NCBI GenBank assembly: GCA_044340025.1
Contig: JBIIUJ010000041.1
Span: 1 to 17,159, forward strand
Origin: JBIIUJ01 sp044340025
GTDB taxonomy: Bacteria > Pseudomonadota > Alphaproteobacteria > Caulobacterales > Aquidulcibacteraceae
DNA length: 17,159 nt
Direction of reading: 5' to 3'
Shown: positions 8,283 to 15,144 of the stretch, one piece after another
Numbering within the stretch: the first letter of the stretch is position 1
How the letters are laid out: each line of letters begins with the position of its first letter
Notes under the pieces: generated by a model
The model's database searches: none
What the model saw: only the letters and a program-made list of their open reading frames with translations
What the model was told of the DNA's origin: nothing
Program-made: the position numbers and the translations under genes

Positions 8283-9185
8283 ATGAACGCGCAACGCCGT
8301 GTGGAAGTCGCGCTTGACGATGGCGCGATGGCCGGCTGGGCCTGGGGAGACCCGGAACGCCCGGTCGACATCGTGTTTTTCCACGCGAATGGCTTCAATG
8401 CCTACACTTACCGGTCGATCCTGGCGCCGCTGGGGGAGCGGCTTCACGTCGCCGCGTTCGATCTGCGCGGGCACGGGCGCACGCGCCTGCCGGCCGAGCC
8501 CAATCGCCAGCGCAGCTGGAACGTGTTTCGTGACGACATCTGCGCGCTGATGGACCGGTTTGCGCCCGGCGGCGCCATTCTGGCCGGCCATTCCATGGGC
8601 GGGACAAGCGCGCTTCTGGCCGCCGGCGAGCGGCCGGATCTGGTGAAGCGGCTCGTGCTGGTGGATCCGGTGCTGCAGCCGAAGGAATTCTACTGGTATG
8701 CAAGCGCGCCCTGGGCCTTCTGGCTGTGGCGCGGCCAGTTTCCGCTGGCCAAGGCGGCGCGGCGCCGGCGCGAATGGTTTGAGAGCCGCAGCCAGGCGCT
8801 TGAGGCCTATACGGGGCGCGGCGCATTCAGGAGTTGGCGCGCGCCGTTTCTGGAGGATTATCTGGCCGATGGTCTGATCGAGGACGGCGAGGGCCTGCGT
8901 CTTTCCTGCGCGCCCCTGTTCGAAGCGTCCTGTTTCGCCGGCCAACAGCACGATCCCTGGAAGGCGATGAAAAAGGCCCGCCGGCCGACCCATATCCTGC
9001 GCGCCGCCAAGGGCTCGACCTGCGATCTGGAAGCCGCCGACTACGCCGAGCGCATGCTGCTCGCCAAGGTCCAGACGGCGCCGGGCGCGACGCACTTCAT
9101 CCCGATGGAGCGCCCCTACATGGTGGCCGACGCTTTGCGCGCCGCAGCCAAAGCCGAAGACCCCTACGCCGGTCTGCTGGACTAG
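8283..9185 (+). CDS. alpha/beta hydrolase
   Basis: A 300-residue serine hydrolase of the alpha/beta fold. The oxyanion region HANGFNAYTY, the strand LHVAAFDLRGHGRTRLP, the nucleophile elbow GHSMGG with Ser104, and a C-terminal catalytic His271 in PGATHFIPMERP are all in the expected order. The acid member of the triad is not clear from sequence alone; an Asp/Glu after ILRAAKGST is the likely place. There is no signal peptide or membrane segment, so it should be cytosolic. The start at 8283 has a GGGGAG Shine-Dalgarno upstream; the frame is open further back only over the opposite-strand gene. Substrate is unknown: such proteins act on esters, epoxides, lactones or C-C bonds. It is a single gene, convergent with the small secreted-protein gene to its right. 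Confidence 0.9.
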   Translation: MNAQRRVEVALDDGAMAGWAWGDPERPVDIVFFHANGFNAYTYRSILAPLGERLHVAAFDLRGHGRTRLPAEPNRQRSWNVFRDDICALMDRFAPGGAILAGHSMGGTSALLAAGERPDLVKRLVLVDPVLQPKEFYWYASAPWAFWLWRGQFPLAKAARRRREWFESRSQALEAYTGRGAFRSWRAPFLEDYLADGLIEDGEGLRLSCAPLFEASCFAGQQHDPWKAMKKARRPTHILRAAKGSTCDLEAADYAERMLLAKVQTAPGATHFIPMERPYMVADALRAAAKAEDPYAGLLD

Positions 9186-9225
9186 GCCGACTGCAATCGA
9201 CCGCCCAACGGCTTGACCTGCCAGT

Positions 9226-9241
9226 CCCCCGGGTTAGGGGG
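9226..9241. terminator. possible small GC hairpin between convergent genes
   Basis: Five C (9226-9230) and five G (9237-9241) can pair across a six-base GGGTTA loop in the 67-base gap between the stop of the hydrolase gene and the stop of the convergent small secreted-protein gene. The position suits a shared terminator. The stem is short and there is no T run on either side, so this is weak. Confidence 0.25.
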
Positions 9242-9252
9242 CGTCGGCGCGG

Positions 9253-9600
9253 TCAGTGCGGCAGCGAGCGCGGCGGCCACTGACCCGGCCAGTCGCCTGG
9301 ATTCATCGGGTAGGCGTCCTGGGGCGGCTGCCAGTTCGCGTCGAAGCGCGGGGCCGGGGCATGGGCGGCGACCGGCCGCTCCCCGTCGACAAGGCGCTCG
9401 GTCGCCACAAAAGGGGCCGCCCGGCCTTGCGGTTGCGCTGCAGCCTGACGCACTGGGCGATCCTGCCGGAACGCATCCACCCCGCCCTCATGCGGCGCGC
9501 GCAACTCGCCATCCACAAGCCGGGTTGTGGCCTGCTCGGCCGCAGCGGAAGTGGCCCCCAGCGCGAGGCAAGCCGCCAGCGCCCATCGCGTCCATCCCAT
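9253..9600 (-). CDS. small secreted Pro/Trp-rich protein of unknown function
   Basis: A 115-residue product with a clear signal peptide: a short N-terminus with Arg5, a hydrophobic core ALAACLALGA, and an AxA-type cleavage site near residues 19-22 (SAAAEQ). The mature part is about 93 residues and is low in regular hydrophobic pattern. It has two copies of RLVDGE (27-32 and 69-74) spaced 42 residues apart, and a tail rich in Pro, Trp and Asn (ANWQPPQDAYPMNPGDWPGQW). I do not recognise a family. That the gene is real is supported by a perfect AAGGAG Shine-Dalgarno 7 bases before the ATG and by the signal sequence. It is divergent from the winged-helix regulator gene (158 bases between starts), so the regulator could control it. 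It probably ends up in the periplasm or outside. Confidence 0.75.
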   Translation of the reverse strand: MGWTRWALAACLALGATSAAAEQATTRLVDGELRAPHEGGVDAFRQDRPVRQAAAQPQGRAAPFVATERLVDGERPVAAHAPAPRFDANWQPPQDAYPMNPGDWPGQWPPRSLPH

Positions 9601-9607
9601 CGTCCCG

Positions 9608-9613
9608 CTCCTT
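9608..9613 (-). promoter_or_regulatory. ribosome binding site of the small secreted-protein gene
   Basis: CTCCTT on the plus strand reads AAGGAG on the minus strand, 7 bases before the ATG whose first base is 9600. It is one of the strongest Shine-Dalgarno matches in the window and is the main evidence that the minus-strand frame is the coding one here. Confidence 0.75.
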
Positions 9614-9758
9614 CATCCTGAAGCCGCCGCGCGGGTCTGCACCCGCCAAAGGCCTGCTGTTCACGAATGGGAGAGTGCGGAACTCAGGGTCGCGGCGCCG
9701 GACCTCGACCCGACTTTTTTCCGACCAGCCTCCGATTTCTTTGCGTCGGGGCCAAAAC

Positions 9759-11693
9759 ATGACGATAACTACAGCCGGGATGGCGAGGGCGGAGATGGTG
9801 ACGGCGACAGAGCGCGATCGGTCTTTCCACCGCGCAGGCGCTGTATCGGGACTGAAGGATCTTACCGAGGCGGCGGACTTCGCGCTTGGCAGGCTTCAGG
9901 TGCGCCCATCGCAGGCCAGCGTGGAGGTGGCGGGCCAAGTCGTCAGGGTCGAGCCCAAAGTGATGCAAATGCTGATCGCGCTCGGCAAGGCGCGCGGCCG
10001 CACCCTGTCGCGTGATCAGATGATCGCCGAGTGCTGGGGCGAGCGTGTGGTGAGCGACGACGCCATCACCCGCATCCTCAGCAAGGTGCGCCAGCTCGCG
10101 GCCCTGAGCACGCCTCCAGCCTTCGAACTTCAGACCTTGCCCAAGGTCGGCGTGCGTTTGATCGCCGCCGGTGAGCCGCCTCAGCCGCGTTCGCACGATC
10201 CGGTGTTGATCGTGCTGCCCTTCGACAATCTGAGCGGGGCGGCGGAGCTTGAGTTCTTCTCCGACGGGGTGGCCGAGGAGGTGCTGGGCCGGCTGGTGCG
10301 GGGCTCCGCGCTCAAGGTGATCGGCCGCACCACCAGCTTCCAGTATCGCGGCGCACGCAAGGCGGACGCGGCGCGGGAGCTGAGCGCCAGTCACATTGTC
10401 GATGGCGCTGTCCAGCGCGCCGGCGACCGAGTGCGCATTTCCGTGCACCTTACCGAGGCCGCCACGGGCGCGGCGGCGTGGTCGCAGCGGTTCGATCGTG
10501 ATCTGCACGACATTTTCGCGCTGCAGGACGAGATCGCCGAGCAGATCGCGGGCGCGCTTTCCACAGCCTTCAGCGCGCCGGCGCAAAAGCCGATTCCGCC
10601 TGCCGCCTATGATCTGTTCCTGCGCTCCAAGTCGCTCAAGGCAAGCCCGGAAGCGATGCGCGCCAATATCGCCTCTCTGGAAGCCGTTGTGGCGGAAGCC
10701 CCCCACTTTGCCGACGGCTGGGCCCGCCTGGCCGCCATGCGCGCCTGGCATGCGACGCAGCTCCCTTACGCCGAGCGGTCGGAGGAAGTTGCAAAGGCGC
10801 GGATCGAAATCGCCCGCTGCCGCGCCATCGACCCGGATAATCCCGAAACCGGATACGCGGACTTCTGGCTGGCGCCCCCGATCGGGGACTACATCGCCAA
10901 GGAAGCGGGCGCCCGGCGCATGCTTGAGGCCACCCCGAACGCGAGCGACGCCCACGCGCTGGCCGCCTTTCACCTGATCAATGTCGGGCGCTGCCGGGAA
11001 GCGCTGGTCCATGGCCGTATAGCTATGGCGCTCAACCCGCGCGACTGGACGGCAAGCATCTCTCTGTCGTTCAGCCTGTGGGGCGTTGGGTCCGCGACGG
11101 AAGCGGCCGAGGCCCTGGAGGCGCACCTTCTGGCCTGGCCCGACGACAATCTGGCGGCCGCAGGATTGATCGCGCTTTGCGCCCATCAAGGCCGCTGGGA
11201 CAGGTTCGACGCGTTGATCGAGCCGCGTCGGCTCCAGCGCTATCCCTTGCGCGAGCATGCTGGCCTCATCGCAGTGTGCGGGGCGATGCGCCACCCGACC
11301 GAGCACAATATCGCCTTCATCCGGGAAGCGCTGGCCGCCCGGATCGGGAGGACCGGCACGGCCGATCCCATCATCCTGTTCTGGTCGAGCCATCTTGGGC
11401 TTGGCGCGGCCGTGCATGAGCTGATGACCAACGCCTCGTTCGGGCCGACGGGTCGGGGGCGAGAACAGACCGGCGTGGTCGCCTATCGCACCCTGGCCAT
11501 GTTCACGGCTCTTTATCCCACGCTTTTGTCCGAGCCGCATTTCCCCGAGTATTGCGCGCGGCTGGGTCTGGTTGACTACTGGATTCAGACAGGGGCGTGG
11601 CCCGATTGCGCAGACGCCGTCGACTATGATTTCCGCGCCGCCTGCGCGGCGGTGCGCCATCTTCCATGCGATCAGCCTCCGGCGTTACGGTAG
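9759..11693 (+). CDS. winged-helix / TolB-like / TPR transcriptional regulator
   Basis: A 644-residue three-part protein. Residues about 41-136 form an OmpR/CadC-type winged helix: an N-terminal beta strand FALGRLQVRP, VRVEPKVMQML, the recognition region LSRDQMIAECWGERVVSDDAITRILSKVRQL, and a wing ending KVGVRLIA. Residues about 147-265 match the TolB-N/FlgO-like domain often fused to such regulators and to adenylate cyclases (VLPFDNLSG, FFSDGVAEEVLGRL, VIGRTTSFQYRG, ASHIVDGAVQRAGDRVRISVHL, HDIFALQDEIAEQIA). The remainder is alpha-helical with TPR-like units (A-W-LA, ALNPRDWTA, AIDPDNPETGY). Unlike CadC there is no membrane segment between the DNA-binding and sensor parts, so it is predicted soluble. 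The start is uncertain: the ATG at 9759 (GGGG 7 bases upstream) or the ATG at 9795 (GAGG about 6 upstream). The ligand and targets are unknown; the divergent secreted-protein gene and the downstream genes are natural candidates. Confidence 0.88.
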   Translation: MTITTAGMARAEMVTATERDRSFHRAGAVSGLKDLTEAADFALGRLQVRPSQASVEVAGQVVRVEPKVMQMLIALGKARGRTLSRDQMIAECWGERVVSDDAITRILSKVRQLAALSTPPAFELQTLPKVGVRLIAAGEPPQPRSHDPVLIVLPFDNLSGAAELEFFSDGVAEEVLGRLVRGSALKVIGRTTSFQYRGARKADAARELSASHIVDGAVQRAGDRVRISVHLTEAATGAAAWSQRFDRDLHDIFALQDEIAEQIAGALSTAFSAPAQKPIPPAAYDLFLRSKSLKASPEAMRANIASLEAVVAEAPHFADGWARLAAMRAWHATQLPYAERSEEVAKARIEIARCRAIDPDNPETGYADFWLAPPIGDYIAKEAGARRMLEATPNASDAHALAAFHLINVGRCREALVHGRIAMALNPRDWTASISLSFSLWGVGSATEAAEALEAHLLAWPDDNLAAAGLIALCAHQGRWDRFDALIEPRRLQRYPLREHAGLIAVCGAMRHPTEHNIAFIREALAARIGRTGTADPIILFWSSHLGLGAAVHELMTNASFGPTGRGREQTGVVAYRTLAMFTALYPTLLSEPHFPEYCARLGLVDYWIQTGAWPDCADAVDYDFRAACAAVRHLPCDQPPALR

Positions 11694-11740
11694 GGGCGGA
11701 GGCGGCGCCCACCGGCTGCCAGCGGCAACAGAGGCGAAGG

Positions 11741-12121
11741 ATGAAAGCGGCTTTCTTTGCCCTGGCGCTGGCCATGAGCGGCGAGCCAATCGCCGCAGCG
11801 CAAACAGATGCGCACGGCGATCAGGCCGTCGGACATGCTCCCGGTGTCGCGGGCCCAATCGAGGGCGTGATCCTGTTTGGGGGGCCGGGCTTCAGCGGCG
11901 AGCAACGGGTCGTGGCGGCCGATGCGCCGGACCTGAAGCACTCCGGCTTCGATAACCGCGCGTTCTCTCTGCGGGTGGCGCCGGGGCAGCGATGGCGGCT
12001 GTGTGCGCGGCGGGCCTATCGCGGCGCCTGCCATATCGTCAGCGCGAGTGTGGCCGATCTGCGCTCGATCGGTCTTGGCGGGACGCTCTCCTCCCTCCGG
12101 CGCGAGCCCCCGGCGCCTTAA
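11741..12121 (+). CDS. secreted beta/gamma-crystallin-like protein
   Basis: A 126-residue product with an N-terminal signal peptide (MKAAFFALALAMSG, then a cleavage region at PIAAAQ near residue 20). From 43 to 121 it carries a two-motif beta/gamma-crystallin domain: VILFGGPGFSGEQRVV, then DAPDLKHSGFDNRAFSLRV, then WRLCARRAYRGACHIV, and VADLRSIGLGGTLSSLRR. The paired Greek-key pattern and the spaced 'GF-N-A-SLRV / GL---SSLR' ends are typical of small secreted bacterial crystallin-fold proteins. Cys88 and Cys97 could form a disulfide. The calcium-binding consensus (N/D-N/D-x-x-S/T-S) is only partly kept: DNRAFS at 71-76 in the first motif and GGTLSS at 113-118 in the second. The start at 11741 has GAGG 6 bases upstream. 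It lies 47 bases after the regulator gene and 51 before the glycosyl-phosphate transferase gene. A surface or periplasmic protective role is a guess. Confidence 0.83.
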   Translation: MKAAFFALALAMSGEPIAAAQTDAHGDQAVGHAPGVAGPIEGVILFGGPGFSGEQRVVAADAPDLKHSGFDNRAFSLRVAPGQRWRLCARRAYRGACHIVSASVADLRSIGLGGTLSSLRREPPAP

Positions 12122-12172
12122 CGGGGCGGTGACGGCGCAGTGCTACGGCTTTGCGCAGTTTCGAGGTTGGCG

Positions 12173-13663
12173 ATGTCGGACGTGGCGCTGGGCCAGGCAG
12201 GAATGAACCCGCTGGCGGCGGTGCGGCCTTTTTCGCAGCGCGCGCGCGGGGCCCGCTTCTACCGCGCCAATTTCGGACGCATTCTTGCCGGACTGGACCT
12301 TGTCGGCGGCGTCGCTCTTGTCGCGGTTCTGGTGCTGGCGCGCGAGGGCACGTTGCTGGATGCATCCCTGCGCGCGCTGCTGCCATACGCGTTCGCCGCC
12401 GCCGTCATCGCGGGCGTGTTGCGCGAGCATGATCTTTACCGGTTCAGCGTGGAAGCAAGCGCGCTTTCGCAGCTGGCGCGGACTGCCGGCGCGCTGGCGT
12501 TTGCAGCGCCTCTTGGCGCGGGCGCAGGCGCGCTTGCAGCGTCTATGGCCGGAACCGCGAGCGGCGAAGCGCTGACAGGCAGCGCTGCAACAGCGTTGGT
12601 CCTTGCCGCCGCCCTTCTGGCGATGCACGCGGCCTATGGCGCGATCGCGCGCATTCTCACGCGCGCTGGGGTGTTCGCGCTCAACGTGGTCCTGGTGGGC
12701 GCCACCGCAAACGCACGCCAGCTTCTGGCGCGCAACGCCGCCAGCCGCGACCTGAACGTGCTGGCGGTCTTCGATGACCGCCTGTCCCGCGCGCCGGCAG
12801 ACATCGCAGGCGTGCCAGTTCTGGGCGATCTGGACGCGCTGCTCGCCTGGCCTGCGCTGCCGGCGGTGGACCGCATCATCGTCACGGTCTCCACACAGGC
12901 GCGCGATCGGGTCCGCACGCTGATCGAGCGGCTGCGCGTGGCCCCGAACAAGGTGGTGCTGCTGCTCGACATCGATGGGTTCGAGCCGACGGCGACCAGC
13001 CTCGCCAAGGTCGCGGATGCGCCCGCCGCCTATGTATCGGGTGCGCCGGCCGATGGGCGCCGCGCTTTCTGGAAACGGGTGCAGGACCTGACTTTCGGGT
13101 CGGCGATCCTGTGCGTGGCGGCGATCCCGATGCTGCTGATCGCGCTGGCGATCAAGCTCGACAGCCGTGGTCCGATCTTCTTCCGTCAGCCGCGCCATGG
13201 CTTCAACAACGAGATCATCGAGGTCTGGAAGTTCCGGTCGATGCGGGCCGACGCCGCCGATCACCAGGCCGCACAGCAAGTGACGCGCCGTGATCCGCGC
13301 GTGACGCGCGTCGGGGCTTTCATCCGCAAGACCAGCCTCGACGAGCTGCCCCAGCTATTCAACGTGCTGAAGGGCGAGATGAGCCTTGTGGGGCCGCGCC
13401 CCCACGCCGTGGGAATGCGGACCGGGGATGCCGAAAGCGCAAGCCTGGTGGCCCATTACGCCCACCGCCACCGCATCAAGCCAGGCATGACCGGATGGGC
13501 GCAGATCCACGGCTCACGAGGCCCGGTCCACACCGCCGATGAGGTGCGTGCGCGCGTTCGTCTGGACGTGGACTATATCCAGCGGGCCAACTTCTGGCTC
13601 GATCTGTGGATCATGCTCGTCACCGCGCCCTGCCTGCTGGGCGATTCCAGCGCGGACCGCTAG
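12173..13663 (+). CDS. undecaprenyl-phosphate sugar-1-phosphate transferase (polyprenyl glycosylphosphotransferase)
   Basis: A membrane enzyme of 496 residues of the WbaP/WcaJ/HfsE type. It starts exopolysaccharide, capsule or holdfast repeat-unit synthesis by moving a sugar 1-phosphate from a UDP-sugar to undecaprenyl phosphate. Predicted layout: four hydrophobic segments (about 37-56, 69-84, 104-126, 139-157), a Rossmann-like domain (NVVLVGATANARQLL, DIAGVPVLGDLDAL), a fifth hydrophobic segment (about 308-327), then the catalytic domain. The latter has KFRSMRADA at 353-361, the catalytic Asp390-Glu391 in SLDELPQLFNVLKGEMSLVGPRP, RIKPGMTGWAQI and DVDYIQRANFWLDLWI. The start at 12173 has GAGG 6 bases upstream; a GTG 33 bases earlier is less good. 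Sugar specificity cannot be read from the sequence. No further polysaccharide genes follow, which is unusual for an initiating transferase, so its partners must lie elsewhere. Confidence 0.93.
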   Translation: MSDVALGQAGMNPLAAVRPFSQRARGARFYRANFGRILAGLDLVGGVALVAVLVLAREGTLLDASLRALLPYAFAAAVIAGVLREHDLYRFSVEASALSQLARTAGALAFAAPLGAGAGALAASMAGTASGEALTGSAATALVLAAALLAMHAAYGAIARILTRAGVFALNVVLVGATANARQLLARNAASRDLNVLAVFDDRLSRAPADIAGVPVLGDLDALLAWPALPAVDRIIVTVSTQARDRVRTLIERLRVAPNKVVLLLDIDGFEPTATSLAKVADAPAAYVSGAPADGRRAFWKRVQDLTFGSAILCVAAIPMLLIALAIKLDSRGPIFFRQPRHGFNNEIIEVWKFRSMRADAADHQAAQQVTRRDPRVTRVGAFIRKTSLDELPQLFNVLKGEMSLVGPRPHAVGMRTGDAESASLVAHYAHRHRIKPGMTGWAQIHGSRGPVHTADEVRARVRLDVDYIQRANFWLDLWIMLVTAPCLLGDSSADR

Positions 13664-13725
13664 CGCCAGGTCGCCCCGAAATCGCCGCATGACGCCGCGC
13701 GCAGATCAGACTAAAGCGCGCAGGC

Positions 13726-15144
13726 ATGAAGGCTTATTTTCTGGGCGTCGCCGGGGCAGGCGTGAGTGCGCTCGCCTCTGTGCTGAAAGATCAGGGGGCG
13801 GAGGTTTCAGGCTCCGACGAGGGGGTGTTTGCGCCCGTCTCCACCTATCTCGACAGGATCGGCATTCCCTATCGTACGCAGTTCGATGCGGACGCCATGC
13901 CAGATGGGATCGACGTCGCCATTGTCGGCACCACGGCAAAGATCACGCCGGAGACCAATCCCGAATATGCCGAACTGAAGCGCCGCGGCGTGCCCTGCCA
14001 CACGTTTGCGGCCTATCTCGGCGCTCTGACCGCTGAGCGCGAGAACCTGATCGTGGCCGGCAGCTTCGGGAAAAGCTCGCTCACCGCCCTGATCGCCCAC
14101 ATTCTCCGCCACGCTGGCCGGGAGCCCGGCTGGTTCATCGGCGCGATCCCGCTGGATCTGCCCGCCACCGGCGCCTGGGGCCGCGAGCCGCTCTTCGTGA
14201 TGGAGGGCGACGAATATGTGGTGAGCCTCGCCGACCGGCGCTCCAAGTTCGAACTCTACACGCCCGCCCACACGCTCATCAGCTCGATCGTGCATGACCA
14301 TGTGAACATGTTCCCGACGATGGCGCTCTATGAGGCCTGTTTTGCCCGGCTGATCGCCAAGACGCCGCCGGGCGGCCTGCTTGTCTGCGCGCGGGGGCAT
14401 GAGCCGCTGCGCCGCCTCACCGAGGGGCGCGCCGTGGTCTGGTATGGCGCAGACGACGCGTGCGAAGGTTATGGCGCCCGCGCGATCGAGATCGGCGAGA
14501 TCACGCGCTTCATCCTCACCACGCCGCAGGGCGGGGCGATCCCGCTCCAGACCGGGCTGCTGGGGCGCCACAATATCGAGAACATCGTCGGCGCCAGCGC
14601 CTTTCTGCTGGAGCGCGGCCTGGTCACGCCAGAGCAGCTTCAGGCCGCCGTGGCCGTGTTTCGCGGCGTGGCGCGCCGGCTCGACAAGAAGACCGCTTCA
14701 TCCGCCATCCCCGCCTATGAGGGGTTCGGGTCCTCGCTGGAGAAGGCGCGCTCGGCGATCGAGGCGATCCAGCTGCATTTCCCCGACCGGCCGCAGGTGG
14801 TGGTGTTCGAGCCGCACACCTTCAGCTGGCGTAATCGGGAGGCGCTGTCCTGGTATGACAGCGTCTTCGAAGGGGTCTCGCGCGTGATCCTGTTGCCGCC
14901 GCCCACCCATGGGGCCAAGGGGCACGATCAGCTCAGCCAGGCCGATATCGTCGCGCGGCTGGAAAGCGCTGGCGTCGCCGTCACGCCGGTGAGCGGGGGA
15001 GCCGAAGTCCTCGCCCGCCTGGCCGGCCAGCTGGAAGGCGGGGAAGTGGTGCTGCTGCTCTCGTCTGGCCCGCTTGACGGGCTGGCCGATACCCTGCCGC
15101 GCGTGCTGGACGATCGCTTCGGCGCAGGCGCGGCCGCCGCGTGA
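13726..15144 (+). CDS. Mpl-like Mur ligase family protein
   Basis: A 472-residue ATP-dependent ligase of the Mur superfamily, closest by eye to Mpl (which reattaches the recycled tripeptide L-Ala-gamma-D-Glu-mesoDAP to UDP-MurNAc) rather than to MurC. N-terminal UDP-binding domain: FLGVAGAGVSALA, VSGSDEGVFAP. ATP-binding loop at 112-118, GSFGKSS with Lys116, where Mpl/MurC have GTHGKT. Central domain: EGDEY (160-164), ADRRSKFELYTP and HDHVNMF (190-196), as in Mpl; GRHNIENI follows. In the C-terminal domain the ARRLDKK segment is kept, but the usual DDFAHHP motif is replaced by YEGFGSSLEKA from Tyr331, and FEPHTFSWRNR stands where Mpl has LEPRSNTM. Fold and ATP use look intact, but the substrate may differ. 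The gene follows the sugar transferase by 62 bases and overlaps the next gene by 4, which suggests an operon. The Shine-Dalgarno is weak. Confidence 0.85.
   Translation: MKAYFLGVAGAGVSALASVLKDQGAEVSGSDEGVFAPVSTYLDRIGIPYRTQFDADAMPDGIDVAIVGTTAKITPETNPEYAELKRRGVPCHTFAAYLGALTAERENLIVAGSFGKSSLTALIAHILRHAGREPGWFIGAIPLDLPATGAWGREPLFVMEGDEYVVSLADRRSKFELYTPAHTLISSIVHDHVNMFPTMALYEACFARLIAKTPPGGLLVCARGHEPLRRLTEGRAVVWYGADDACEGYGARAIEIGEITRFILTTPQGGAIPLQTGLLGRHNIENIVGASAFLLERGLVTPEQLQAAVAVFRGVARRLDKKTASSAIPAYEGFGSSLEKARSAIEAIQLHFPDRPQVVVFEPHTFSWRNREALSWYDSVFEGVSRVILLPPPTHGAKGHDQLSQADIVARLESAGVAVTPVSGGAEVLARLAGQLEGGEVVLLLSSGPLDGLADTLPRVLDDRFGAGAAAA

Noticed and set aside
9684..11660. A 658-codon open frame on the minus strand opposite the regulator gene
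   Set aside because: It covers the regulator gene antisense, has an Arg/Gly/His-rich composition without domain motifs, and is the kind of open frame expected opposite a GC-rich gene. The plus-strand frame has clear winged-helix, TolB-like and TPR content.
12143..13279. A 378-codon minus-strand open frame opposite the sugar transferase gene
   Set aside because: Antisense to a gene with clear membrane segments and catalytic motifs; the translated sequence is Arg/Gln/His-rich with no recognisable domain.
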